From positions 1-29,796 of IMG/VR virus record IMGVR_UViG_3300017605_000505: a stretch of 29,796 nucleotides of DNA. One strand, written 5' to 3'. This document shows positions 14,701 through 21,951 of this stretch, piece after piece. Position 1 is the first letter of the stretch; each line of letters opens with the position of its first letter. The notes under the pieces were generated by a model, which saw only the letters and a list, made by a program, of their open reading frames with translations, was not told the origin of the DNA and ran no database searches. The stretch is from a virus. Both the position numbers and the translations under genes were made by a program.

Positions 14701-15496
14701 CTCGCTCGGCAGCGGTACGTGTGGCAGCCTGCGCTTCCTCAGCGCCCGTCCCGCCCAGGCGCGCCCACTGCGCCGCCACGTCGGCCGCCTGGTTGGCTGC
14801 AGCCGCTTCGCGCTCGGCCACCTTCTGCGCGTCGAGCAGCTTGTTCATGTAGCTGAACCGGGCCTCGGCACCGGTCGCCGCCTTGGTGCCACCACCGAGC
14901 GCCATCAGCGGGTCCGAGCCAATGTCGCCCGCGAAGCCGAGCCCGCGCCGCGCCCAAATGTTCCACGCATCCGAGCCCGGCTCGTGCCCACCGAACTGCG
15001 GCTCGATGATCGACGTGCCGAAGCCCTCGTGCTTCTTGAAGTCACGCCAGACTTCGCCCCAATCGAAGCCTGCCTTGTTGCCCTCGGGGCGGGCGATCGG
15101 CGTGTAGTCGATGCCAGGCAGCTTGGCGACCGCCCGGTTGAGGTCTTCCATCGCCCCCGTTTCGAGGCCCTGGCGGATCAGCCCGGTGACACCGGCACGC
15201 GGATAGTCGAGCACCATCAGCGGCTTCAAGATCGCCTTGCTGACCGGGTTGCCGATCACCCATCCGAGACCGTGGACCGCCGCCTGCTTGATCCCGCCAT
15301 CGTCGGCCGGGCCCATCGGGTTGGGATTGCTGGCGGCGTACTGCTCGACGCGCGCCATCAGGTCGTCGCCGGGATCGGGCAGCGGTGCCACCGGCCGACG
15401 ACGGACAGCAGCGGGGGCGCGCCGCACGGGCGGCATGTAGGTCACACCCGGTCGTGTTGCAGCGACAGCCGCAAGCTGCTGTGCCAGCGTCGCCAC
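8753..15496 (-). CDS. Giant internal virion / ejection protein, 2,247 aa
   Basis: The GTG start lies 3 nt after the upstream TAA. The N-terminal ~700 residues are mixed, with the start Ala/Pro/Arg-rich. Residues ~705-1070 form a very long charged coiled coil. Two short similar beta-alpha segments (~1192-1232 and ~1452-1509) are separated by another coiled coil. The C-terminal ~400 residues contain TPGFHVRNALSAIFMN (~1851) and FDYGQVSKFDEQMKRIIPFW (~1985), a pattern I associate with very large polyvalent or internal virion proteins of podoviruses. Together with its place after the nozzle and fibre genes, this suggests an injected protein that helps move DNA across the envelope. No lysozyme, protease or RNA-polymerase motif was seen. 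A tape-measure role is less likely because the other long-tail genes are absent. Confidence 0.75.
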   Translation of the reverse strand: MATLAQQLAAVAATRPGVTYMPPVRRAPAAVRRRPVAPLPDPGDDLMARVEQYAASNPNPMGPADDGGIKQAAVHGLGWVIGNPVSKAILKPLMVLDYPRAGVTGLIRQGLETGAMEDLNRAVAKLPGIDYTPIARPEGNKAGFDWGEVWRDFKKHEGFGTSIIEPQFGGHEPGSDAWNIWARRGLGFAGDIGSDPLMALGGGTKAATGAEARFSYMNKLLDAQKVAEREAAAANQAADVAAQWARLGGTGAEEAQAATRTAAERANQELEALTKIGKKEALDVIGKRGVNAATSEQLAAMGIDSHAIRLHGVPIQDVVYGPLSRVSPELAARAAARTEAMTEPLARGVSRVLSPGKELWTRTAGEQLRKVRTPTGVIGQKLGPATERLLTGEGAVSREVALRTHAANEAMRLAKGEFRAPAVAYLHQLADDLKGFSKEERAQMVQTAEETGVENAATAMAPQMIETMKALGLDPPELRPWTLPNGQQSRYVVPHVLSRDAFRFFNKLRKGQNPLLDFIRRDLGVTDRDLLEEGGFLQRRLFRPNPDGSPQVFKIGKDEVEITTGSLAELEDKLGGLLRQHGFTGNLYETDPVEAWRRYIKSTEKDVARNVGFEHATRFGLEGLERKQELPKSWDPFGRDIKMQPREGTTEPRYVRGPTTEQRPASTHQWEWVEDPEATKARNKIITEGGAVPAGVGPNGEKIPRVPPTHEQVLTEFQDIAGPQRENIARAIEDTRQRTEAAFEKARALGAKNVERTQKVLTAARERVDKLETEYLELLKESSANEQVMRAKESTIHGIRSQTPKNIARAQQERLGEIAAQLEHERGRWENLQAGLEKALQADSQAQVDEQLQRFATMHENLDRAEREMSEMRDKATRAVKRRIARESQGRDHLIGAIESRQAREVVGNAEASGRAQELLARRERMTAGRAEAEAEAQRLQTEADRIDKRLATFGDRPGRTEAQAQRIETARAEMEAQVKQLRRDANAARARANGFGMSLRDAERRIAEDPWLQAQDVVKQYDTQQARIEDYAATHGIDMKAAQTRLNKARTEMQQYELEQRPPTPTRDAAAHAIEQMNRPDLTEYVDKSKRLDELSRELQQLGSLPDLAGEKPPTKLTWSQPREGGKFVEGEYQASTQPEQWGRTFHVRDPETGDIIWSGDYDPRGREQAIRAGEGKPRPIVGYTRNNPPYTGFRVNKTPEGWRLTLPGETEPIDRVFRTQYMAREAAQARWPALRREMIRTGEGEEARRAYIEELRQEHEQLSQYVKENTNKRDEIDRLTRPESQTREGMISQARTALDSPEAQGHIADEQVQRELQRRINEIENPAEAPRQPADWQEVGRQGPATEPRDLREWRKRNGQRRRLLGEMERVRQETYLTKPPNEEPFKLIRMPKREPRKYIGKPVWWKDEYGPARASAARSKRSATMRLKKLQAELDKAESWLAEHPQPPRPAFTENARRFRATINGKRVVLERVRGLGANTPAEWRITSRGAEESFRGTMSEAFARAEQFGITKAEADPTELAALRERLAAVQERMGDQPDVAKTVQDARKTLQQNRAPSAGEPRFGETEYPPIVPPTREELVRQRFEPNIEQARQRTEALGGRGTPAELEGIRTEMQGAASERIAGLQAENASTQFQQQRIHSMITDLYQNRMPDPVRDWQQALNNADQARVIHEQINQSIQEWATKQRALDIVEKQRRAGAPTLKDLTAVANRQMRPEDAQGLQAAVDDVNRWMTNAGQVLPEGTRKRIEAALMSHEQALASLTTGTDLPARAINDMFRDAHNGKLPAVLKAQIREVYREVGQDGGILIHKDLERAMFGVDEVLDSKLFGRLFTTWTNFFKTYATLTPGFHVRNALSAIFMNATEGVGVREQLRAIRLWKQYRAAENPVEFLRGLPQAQRDAFRATFASGAGGQFIEGGVGEARAGAGRFAERVFSNPATRLSKRAGEWVEGPQRLALGLHTTEGGGTVSEALNRITRIHFDYGQVSKFDEQMKRIIPFWTFMSRNLPLQFTQMWTKPRMYLAYQTLARNLELGAGPKPVIPSYVEQAGGIYFGARTPKWASKIPIVGPPAGMPIVAQPDLPQFRYTDDLQRIQNALSGQGLGQMATNLNPMITVPAEFASRTDFFTGQQFAPNDTVQVGGVAVPYALALSLFGQARRGADGKWYVDAAAMNAARALDPNLDKVLRLLPQVAGGQGGDRQLESWGRWAGLPVRTISPAQQRSELRSRARQQRDELQRIAATGG

Positions 15497-15499
15497 GAG

Positions 15500-17107
15500 T
15501 TATCCCATGCCACCCGCTGCGAACATCGACTGCGCGCGTGCAGCAATCTCGTCCTGGTAGGGAGTGCGCCCTGCCTTGCGTGCCAGGTAGGCAGGCAGCA
15601 TCGCCTGAGCGTAGGCCAACTGCGCGGCATGGGTGCGCTTGTATGCGTCGGTGCGGGCGTTGGCGTCCTGCTGCTTGGTCGTCGACGGCCCGGTAGCGCG
15701 CAGCTTGCCCTGGTTCTCCAACTGCCGACGCTGGGCGGCGGTGAGCCCGATCCCGGTCATGTTGCGCAGGCTGGCGGGCAGCATCGCCGTGATCGCCGCC
15801 AGCTTCTCAGCGTCGGTGTTGGGGTTGCCGTAGGCCGACAGTTGCGGCAGCCCCGGCAGGTTCATCTCGACACCACGCGCGCCGCCACCGACCATCGTGG
15901 CGCCAGGGTGGCCCGGCACAGTCGTCATCGGCTCGCGTAGCGATTGGCTCATGTAGTCCGCCAGCGCCTGCTTGATCGTCGGCTGCACCGCAGTCGAGGG
16001 GTTCTCGCCGCCGTACGCCTCGAACGGACGGATCGCCAGGTTCAGCGCCTGCTCGCGTGCGTCCTGTGTGGCGGTGCGCTGGCCGAGTTGTGGCATCACC
16101 GTGGGATCACCGACGTAGCGACCACCACCCCAGGCGGGCGTCGTCAGCATGTCGCGGTTGATGCCACCGAAGTAGTCCTGCATCCCGCCCTGGACGCCAC
16201 CCGCGAAGCGGTTCATCGCCGCCTGGTCCTGGGCGGTGAACTTGCGCTGCAGGTCAGCCTGACGCAACCGCTCGGCCTCGTTGCCCTGGTACCGCGCCCG
16301 CTGCGAAATCAGATCACCGAAGTTGCCTTGCAATGCCTGCTCGATCCCGGCGAAGTCCGGGTTGTTGTTGCGCACGTAGCTCTCGTCGTACTGCGTGTTG
16401 GGCGTGTCGAGGCCCTGGTCCTGGAAGAACTGCGTCGTCTTCGAGGGGGTCTCGGTGACCTGGAAGAACTTGCCGTCGCGCTCGATCACGCCCGAGTTCG
16501 GCAGCGCCGCGCGCGCCATCACACCCTGCTCGGTGTTGTAGTTGTCGTAGACGCTCGCCGCCATCTTGGTGACCGCATCCCAATCCGGCTGGGTGTCGGT
16601 CCCCGGTGGGTCGTACTGACCGGGTGGCAGCCGTGGCAGTGCCGCCTTCAACGACTGCATCACCGGGTCCTGGTCGGCGCCGGGGGCGGTCACGGCCTGG
16701 CGAATCTTCACCATCGCCTGCGACGGCGAGAGACCCGTCAGCACGTACTTGGCGATCAGGTTCTCCAACCCGGTACCACGCGACTGGATCATCAGCGAGC
16801 CGGTGATCGGGAAGTCCAACTGCTTCTCGGTCTTGATCGGATTGAAGGCGCCGGGCGCGAAGCCACCCGTCAGCGCCGTGTTACGCATATCGAACAACGA
16901 CTGCTGGCGATCCTGCATCGAGTTCTGGAACAGGTTCTGCGTCTGCAAGTTGTACGGGTTGGGCACGCCCTTGCTGCTCGTCGGGTACTGCAGCGACTGC
17001 AGCAACTGCGTGAAGTACGGGTCCATCTCTGGCTGGCCCGCGTTGGGATCGTTGGGATCGGGGAACACCAGCGGCGTTTGGTCGTAGGCGTAGTCGTCGT
17101 TAGACAT
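15500..17107 (-). CDS. Probable internal virion protein, 535 aa
   Basis: The start is the ATG at 17107 (MSNDDYAYDQTPLVFPDP), which overlaps the upstream stop by 8 nt. An upstream in-frame start would add a basic, unrelated-looking segment. The protein is Gln/Asn/Pro-rich and mostly predicted helical, with no recognised domain. Around residues 285-345 it has RFAGGVQGGMQDYFGGINRD, resembling a motif in the two preceding proteins (AMQNY). The C-terminus is helical and Ala/Gln-rich. Position between the nozzle/fibre genes and the 2,247-aa protein suggests an ejection component. Confidence 0.65.
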   Translation of the reverse strand: MSNDDYAYDQTPLVFPDPNDPNAGQPEMDPYFTQLLQSLQYPTSSKGVPNPYNLQTQNLFQNSMQDRQQSLFDMRNTALTGGFAPGAFNPIKTEKQLDFPITGSLMIQSRGTGLENLIAKYVLTGLSPSQAMVKIRQAVTAPGADQDPVMQSLKAALPRLPPGQYDPPGTDTQPDWDAVTKMAASVYDNYNTEQGVMARAALPNSGVIERDGKFFQVTETPSKTTQFFQDQGLDTPNTQYDESYVRNNNPDFAGIEQALQGNFGDLISQRARYQGNEAERLRQADLQRKFTAQDQAAMNRFAGGVQGGMQDYFGGINRDMLTTPAWGGGRYVGDPTVMPQLGQRTATQDAREQALNLAIRPFEAYGGENPSTAVQPTIKQALADYMSQSLREPMTTVPGHPGATMVGGGARGVEMNLPGLPQLSAYGNPNTDAEKLAAITAMLPASLRNMTGIGLTAAQRRQLENQGKLRATGPSTTKQQDANARTDAYKRTHAAQLAYAQAMLPAYLARKAGRTPYQDEIAARAQSMFAAGGMG

Positions 17108-18182
17108 AGAGACCCCAATCCCCGGCCAGGCTCGTGCCCGGCGCCTTGGCACCGGCCAGCTGCAACAGCGTCTGCATGATCCCCTGGTTCCACTGGTTGC
17201 GGTTGCCGACGTTGGTGTCGCCCACGGTGTTGCCGCGCTGCCAGTTCTGCGTCGACTCGGTGTTGGCCGCGTCCAACTGCGCCTGACGCACCATCTGATC
17301 CCACGCCGACTGGCCCTTGGCCTGTGCCATGTTGACGCCGAGGTTCAACATGTTGCCCTCGATCCCGAGGTTCTGTTCGGTCGTCGTGCGGTCGCCCGCC
17401 AAGGCCCGCAGGTTGGCAGCCTGGCGAGCCTGATCGTTGGCTGCCAGCAACGCCTGCACGTTGCCGAAGGCGCGATCGGCCTGAGCGCCCTCGCCCGCCG
17501 TCTGATGCAGTTGCCCGTAGGCGTTGTTGGCCTGGGCCATCGCCCCCATCGAGTCGTACAGGTTGGGGTTGACCTGCTGCAGTCCGCCCCCATAGGGGTT
17601 GATGTAGTTCTGCATCGCCTGCTGAGCGGCGTCGTAGGCCGACGTGGCACGCTGCTGCACGCCCTGCAGCCCGGTCGTGATCCCCTGGCGAGCGGTGTCG
17701 TACTGGCCGGTCTGGAAGTTGCCGTAGTACTGCGCCGGGTCAGGCAGGTCGAGCGGGTTCATCGTCAGGTCTTGCGGCTTGCCACCCTTCATCTGGCCGA
17801 GCAGCCAGTTGAGCGTGTCCTGGTCGAGACCGGTGGGAGCGGCGCCACCGCCACCGCCACCGCCACCGCCACCGCCACCGCCGCTACGGAAGCCGGACAA
17901 CGGGCTGATCGGCGCCTGATTGGGCGCCGTCCCCCGACCAATCTGCATCTGGATCGAGGACTGCTCGGAAGGCGACAGCGTGCGCGACTGGTCGAGCACC
18001 GACTGCCAGGGATACTGCGTGTCGGGTCGAGCGTTGGCGCTCGGGTTCATGTACCACGGCAGGCTGGTGCCAGCCACGGTGGTCGACGTGCCCGCGGGCA
18101 GCTTCGGGCTGACGGTGTAGGGCGTCGGCTTGACCTTGGCCTTGTTGCCAGCCGTGACGTACGGCGTGGTGACGGTCGGCAT
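17100..18182 (-). CDS. Probable virion protein with poly-Gly tract, 360 aa
   Basis: The ATG at 18182 is preferred because AGGAGG lies 6 nt upstream; a GTG at 18185 would add one residue. It overlaps the previous TGA as TGATG. Residues 1-100 are Pro/Ser/Thr-rich and probably disordered. A run of 13 glycines (101-113) follows, then a helical Gln/Asn/Ala-rich part with RATSAYDAAQQAMQNYINPY. No family is recognised. The composition (Q, N, A, Y and G) and position suggest an internal or ejection protein like its two neighbours. Confidence 0.65.
   Translation of the reverse strand: MPTVTTPYVTAGNKAKVKPTPYTVSPKLPAGTSTTVAGTSLPWYMNPSANARPDTQYPWQSVLDQSRTLSPSEQSSIQMQIGRGTAPNQAPISPLSGFRSGGGGGGGGGGGGGAAPTGLDQDTLNWLLGQMKGGKPQDLTMNPLDLPDPAQYYGNFQTGQYDTARQGITTGLQGVQQRATSAYDAAQQAMQNYINPYGGGLQQVNPNLYDSMGAMAQANNAYGQLHQTAGEGAQADRAFGNVQALLAANDQARQAANLRALAGDRTTTEQNLGIEGNMLNLGVNMAQAKGQSAWDQMVRQAQLDAANTESTQNWQRGNTVGDTNVGNRNQWNQGIMQTLLQLAGAKAPGTSLAGDWGLYV
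17845..17880. repeat. (CCACCG)x6 hexanucleotide repeat
   Basis: Six perfect tandem copies of CCACCG. On the coding (minus) strand they read GGT/GGC codons and make most of the 13-glycine run of the gene at 17100-18182. Slippage here would change the linker length by two residues per repeat without a frameshift. Confidence 0.9.
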
Positions 18183-18634
18183 CACAAACCTCCTACGAGT
18201 TGACGCAGATACTCGATCGCCTGGGCATCATTGGCGATCGACTGCGCCTTCTGTGCCTCGATATCGCCCAGCGACTGCTGATGGAAGGCGTCGAGGTTGT
18301 TCTGATTCAAGTCGTACTGCTGCAGCTGCTGGGTCAAGTCCTGGGCCCCGTAGCCGTAGTTGCGGATGTAGTCCCCGGCGTAGTTCTGCATCGCCTGCTG
18401 CTGCACGCCGGACTGGACGCCACCGCCCGCGAGACCACGCTGACCGTACTGCGCCTTGTACGGGGCATAGCCCTGCTGGAAGGTGCGGCTCATGTCGCCC
18501 AGGCCACGCTCGCCACGCTGCTGACTGAGGAAGCGACCATAGGCGTTGGTCGCGGACTGCGTGCCATAGTCGTACTCGACATCACGCTTCTGGCGCTCAT
18601 AGGCGCCCGCGTCGTAGGGAGAGAACGTTGCCAT
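18182..18634 (-). CDS. Gln/Tyr-rich probable virion protein, 150 aa
   Basis: The ATG at 18634 is 1 nt after the fibre gene's stop (TGAGATG). The product is helical and rich in Gln, Tyr, Gly and Ala. It contains GGGVQSGVQQQAMQNYAGDY (~71-90), related to stretches in the next two proteins. The C-terminus is a helix (AQKAQSIANDAQAIEYLRQL). No family is recognised. Small size and position resemble the smallest member of a podovirus ejection-protein set, but this is inference. Confidence 0.65.
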   Translation of the reverse strand: MATFSPYDAGAYERQKRDVEYDYGTQSATNAYGRFLSQQRGERGLGDMSRTFQQGYAPYKAQYGQRGLAGGGVQSGVQQQAMQNYAGDYIRNYGYGAQDLTQQLQQYDLNQNNLDAFHQQSLGDIEAQKAQSIANDAQAIEYLRQLVGGL

Positions 18635-18635
18635 C

Positions 18636-19583
18636 TCAGCCGATTCTGACGATGAAGTTCACGACTTCATAGGGGGCGAGGTTGCCGTTGGCGCCCGACA
18701 CGCCTGCAGCATCGGTCGAAGGGGCAGTCGTTCCGGTGTTGACGGCTGCCGTCATCCCGGCTGAGTTGAAGTTGTTGCCGTCGACGGTGATCGGGTGGGT
18801 GTGGGCGGCGCTGCGACCACCAGTCGTCAGGTTGTGCTGGTGGGCGGGGGCGGCATCGAGCCCGTAGAGGTTCGAGGGCACGCCCGAGTGGCCGGTGCCG
18901 GACTGATCCATGCCGAGCGTGCCGGTGCCACCGAACGCCCAAACGTTGGGGTTGCCCGAGGCGGCGTGGGTGTGGGCGCCCTGCGCATCGCTCGTTCCGC
19001 TGTGGTAGTGGTCGGCGGACTCGGTTCCCGACGAAGCGGTGTGGGCGTGGTTGACGTTGTGCTGGTGATCCCCCATCGCGTGGACGTGAGCGGGCGTCGT
19101 GTGCGAGTGGCTGACGATGATCAGATCACGGGAACCGCCCCTGGCACCGAGCGTGCCGAACAGGGGGTCGCCCTGGAAGCGACCGACGCCAACCCGCCCA
19201 CGTCGGTCAGGCAGGTTGAAGTTGGCACCAGCGCCGCCATAGGCGTAGCCGATCACGGCGAACAGCGCGGCGTAGAGCGGATCGGTCGTCGACTTGCTGG
19301 ACCCGTCGCAGAACGCCCACCCGGCTGGGGCGTTGGGCCCGGCGAACTCCCACACCGTGCCGATCGGCACCACGTTGGAGTCGACGTACGCCTTGGTCGC
19401 AGCGTGCTGGGCAGCGGTCGGCGCGCCTGGCAGCGAGAGCGGCCCGGTCATCGCCACCGAGCCGTCGCGGTTGATCAACTCCTGGCCGACGTGGCCCTCG
19501 ATGACACCGAAGTTGTAGTCAACGTCGACGGCGGTGGCGGGCGTGTTGTTGAGAATGTCGCGCAGTGGCGCCATCGCCGTCAT
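18636..19583 (-). CDS. Tail fibre with phage tail-collar domain and His-rich tip, 315 aa
   Basis: The ATG at 19583 overlaps the nozzle gene's stop as ATGA. Residues 36-70 carry the fibre-type motifs LINRDGSVAMTGPLSLPG and AATKAYVD. Residues ~73-150 match the phage tail-collar domain (IGTVWEFAG...PAGWAFCDGSS...NFNLPDRRGRVGVG). The remainder holds at least eight H-x-H pairs (159/161, 166/168, 173/175, 179/181, 192/194, 204/206, 248/250, 261/263), as in trimeric fibre tips that bind metal ions through HxH. The end NLAPYEVVNFIVRIG is typical of collar-domain proteins. It probably contributes to receptor binding on the virion tail. Confidence 0.88.
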   Translation of the reverse strand: MTAMAPLRDILNNTPATAVDVDYNFGVIEGHVGQELINRDGSVAMTGPLSLPGAPTAAQHAATKAYVDSNVVPIGTVWEFAGPNAPAGWAFCDGSSKSTTDPLYAALFAVIGYAYGGAGANFNLPDRRGRVGVGRFQGDPLFGTLGARGGSRDLIIVSHSHTTPAHVHAMGDHQHNVNHAHTASSGTESADHYHSGTSDAQGAHTHAASGNPNVWAFGGTGTLGMDQSGTGHSGVPSNLYGLDAAPAHQHNLTTGGRSAAHTHPITVDGNNFNSAGMTAAVNTGTTAPSTDAAGVSGANGNLAPYEVVNFIVRIG

Positions 19584-21274
19584 GTCGTGAACCTCCGGGG
19601 ATTGAACTTCAACACGATCGCGTCGACCGACCAGGCCAGCGACTTCGTGTAGTCCTCGGGCAAGAACTCCAACATCACCGCTCGCGCCCATCCGAGCGAT
19701 CCACCACGGGTAGCGACAGAGGGCGCGGTCGGTCGCACGATCACGTCACCCTGCGCGCTGCCACCACCCCACTTCGACCCGTCGCCCCAATCGAAGCCGC
19801 CGCCGAGCGGGTCAGCGCGGCCACCGGCACGCCAGAAGACACCGCCCCCCGCCAGCACGCCGAAGACGTGCGAGCGCTGCGCCACGTCGGAGTCGTAGTT
19901 CCAGTACGTGTTCATGCGCACCGTCACCGCGGCCGGTGGCTTGCGAGCGATCACACGCGGACGCAGCCACGACTTCTGCATCTCGGGATACCCGGCGTGC
20001 TTCCACGACGTGCGGTAGAAGCTGCGAAACCCGACCGTGGCGCTGCCCGGCTTGAACACGTCGCCCGCCAGGCTGGTCCCCACCATCGTGCGCATGATCC
20101 CGGCGTAGCCGGTGCAGCCACAAGTCACGACCATCGGGAACTCGGTCGCCACGTCGGAGCGCTCGACGATGCAGGCGATCGTGCCCAGCGCGGGCTTGTA
20201 GCGAATCCAGGCCCCGTTCCCAATCTCGGGGTCATAGATCATGATCGAGCCGTGGCTGTTGAACTCGGGGTCAGGGTCGTACGGCGTCGAGCACCACAGC
20301 CGACGACTGATCCAGCCCAGCCACACGTCGGTGTCGGTGCTGATCGAGTCCGTCGCCCGCCTGATCGTGTCGCTGATCAACTGCGGATCGCCACCCTGGT
20401 AGCGGTAGATGCCGTTGCGACCCGACGCCGAGTAGAAGTAGACCGAATCCTCGGACTTGGTGACGGCACCGATCTGCGGCGTCCCGATCGAGAGCGAGAC
20501 CTTGATCAACTGCCACGAGTTCTTGTCGTAGCCGTAGAGCGCCCACACGCTGTCGACCTTGAAGATCAGCAGGTGATCGCGGAACGACTTCAAGGCGGTG
20601 ATCTTGGAGCCACCCTGCAGGATGTCGATGTAGTCGGCGGTGGCCCAGTTCTCGGGCGTGTCGGGATGCGACCAGCGCACCCGGTTCGGGTAGGTGACGC
20701 CGTTCTCGATCATGTTGGCGGCGAACATGTAGCCGCCGTGGGCCTCGACCAACTCGCACGCCGGGAAGGTGTTGTTGCCCGCCACGTCGTTGGTGTAGTC
20801 GTCGTCGTAGTTGCCCGTCGCCAGCTTGGTCATCAGCGTCGCCAGGTTGCCGCTGGCGGGAATGCCCGTCACCTTCGCCGCCTGGTTGTTGCGGCCGGTG
20901 GCGAGGTAGACCGTGTCACCCCAACCGGCGATGTCGGCAAGGTGCGGCGTGGCGGTGGCGGTGATCGCCATGTCGACGAAGTTCTGACCCTGCTGGCAGG
21001 TCCAGACCTTGTTGGCGTTGGTCACGAACACCGCCCAAGCGCCCGTCGAGAACAGGTGCATCTCGGCGTTGCGCGGGCGCCAGTTGGTCGTCGGCGTAGC
21101 GACCACGTCGTTGGCGTTCCAGCCCGTCCAGCCCGCCCGCGTCACGATCCCGCCACGCGGGTCCATGTTGATGTTGAGCATCGACGGCGACTCGTTGTCT
21201 TCCAACATGAAGTCGGTCTGGCGAAGGTTGAGCCCCCCCGTGAAGTCGAGAACGTTGAGCGGCTGCGTGGTCAC
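19580..21274 (-). CDS. Nozzle / tail tubular protein B-like, 564 aa
   Basis: The GTG at 21274 overlaps the adaptor stop as GTGA and gives VTTQPLNVLDFTGGLNLRQT. The N-terminus (FTGGLNLRQTDFMLEDNESP, NINMDPRGGIVTRAGW) is a recognisable opening of podovirus nozzle or tail-tube B-type proteins. Repeated strand motifs (LLIFKVDSVWALYGY, VYFYSASGRNGIYRYQGG, RLWCSTPYDP) suggest a beta-propeller core. It would close the short tail below the adaptor. It overlaps the fibre gene by ATGA. Confidence 0.82.
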   Translation of the reverse strand: MTTQPLNVLDFTGGLNLRQTDFMLEDNESPSMLNINMDPRGGIVTRAGWTGWNANDVVATPTTNWRPRNAEMHLFSTGAWAVFVTNANKVWTCQQGQNFVDMAITATATPHLADIAGWGDTVYLATGRNNQAAKVTGIPASGNLATLMTKLATGNYDDDYTNDVAGNNTFPACELVEAHGGYMFAANMIENGVTYPNRVRWSHPDTPENWATADYIDILQGGSKITALKSFRDHLLIFKVDSVWALYGYDKNSWQLIKVSLSIGTPQIGAVTKSEDSVYFYSASGRNGIYRYQGGDPQLISDTIRRATDSISTDTDVWLGWISRRLWCSTPYDPDPEFNSHGSIMIYDPEIGNGAWIRYKPALGTIACIVERSDVATEFPMVVTCGCTGYAGIMRTMVGTSLAGDVFKPGSATVGFRSFYRTSWKHAGYPEMQKSWLRPRVIARKPPAAVTVRMNTYWNYDSDVAQRSHVFGVLAGGGVFWRAGGRADPLGGGFDWGDGSKWGGGSAQGDVIVRPTAPSVATRGGSLGWARAVMLEFLPEDYTKSLAWSVDAIVLKFNPRRFTT

Positions 21275-21951
21275 GGCGGCGTCAGCACCCAACTGCCGCC
21301 ACTGCGCGGGATGCCCAGGATCGAGCCGGTATAGACCAGCGGGCGCTGATGACGCGGGTCCATGATCGCGGAGCGCGCCGCTTCGGCATCTCGCATCCAG
21401 CGATCCATGTAGACCGACTCCAACTGCTCGTCTTCCTGCTGGGCATAGGCCAGCGCGCAGGCGTAGTGCGTGAAGCAGTAGTGCAGCCGGGCATCGCAGT
21501 CGGGCTCGTTGGCGGCATTGAGCCACGTCAGTGGACGCCGATAGCCGCGCAGCACGTACGTGCGTGGGTTTGTCATGTCCCCGTTGCGCGGGTAGGTCGT
21601 GATCTGACCGCCCCACAGTGTGTACTGCGTCGGCAGCATCGTGCCCACCTGCGGCCCGGCGTACCAGCCCTCCGCGAACTCCGGTGCCACCATCTGCAGC
21701 CGGTAGTTATGGGTCTTGTCGGTGAGCGAGATGATCCCTGGCGGGTTCACGTCACCAGGGATCGTGATCATCGAGGCACCAGGAGCGAGCGTCACATCCC
21801 AGGTCTGCTCGTAGAACGGCCACTGAGTCTCGCCGTTGATCGTGCGCTCGAAGCCCTGCTGCAGATAGGCGTCGATCGTCGGGTCGGGCAGATCGGCCGA
21901 CGTGGTCTGCGTCTGCACCCGCACGACGCTGCGAAGATCGGTGAGGTTCAT
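21271..21951 (-). CDS. Head-to-tail adaptor / tail tubular protein A-like, 226 aa
   Basis: The ATG at 21951 overlaps the previous stop as ATGA. The product starts MNLTDLRSVVRVQTQTTSAD with LPDPTIDAYLQQGFERTING, a helical opening typical of podovirus adaptor (tail tubular A-like) proteins. A beta insertion follows (DVTLAPGASMITIPGDV), then helices (LHYCFTHYACALAYAQQEDE). This ring would sit between portal and nozzle. Gene order (capsid, linker, adaptor, nozzle) supports the call. Confidence 0.8.
   Translation of the reverse strand: MNLTDLRSVVRVQTQTTSADLPDPTIDAYLQQGFERTINGETQWPFYEQTWDVTLAPGASMITIPGDVNPPGIISLTDKTHNYRLQMVAPEFAEGWYAGPQVGTMLPTQYTLWGGQITTYPRNGDMTNPRTYVLRGYRRPLTWLNAANEPDCDARLHYCFTHYACALAYAQQEDEQLESVYMDRWMRDAEAARSAIMDPRHQRPLVYTGSILGIPRSGGSWVLTPP

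Noticed and set aside
8753-15496. Tape-measure protein for a long tail
   Set aside because: No major tail-tube protein or tail chaperone frameshift pair was found, while adaptor and nozzle genes of a short tail are present.
8753-15496. N4-like virion RNA polymerase
   Set aside because: The size invited the idea, but no T7-like polymerase motifs were found in the translation.
14012-15940. Long plus-strand open frame (642 codons) opposite the giant virion gene
   Set aside because: It is antisense to two well-supported genes, rich in Arg/His/Leu as expected for a GC-driven shadow frame, lacks a ribosome-binding site, and shows no domain.
19565-21334. Plus-strand open frame of 589 codons
   Set aside because: Lies opposite the nozzle gene; the translation is Val/Arg/His-rich with no protein-like pattern.
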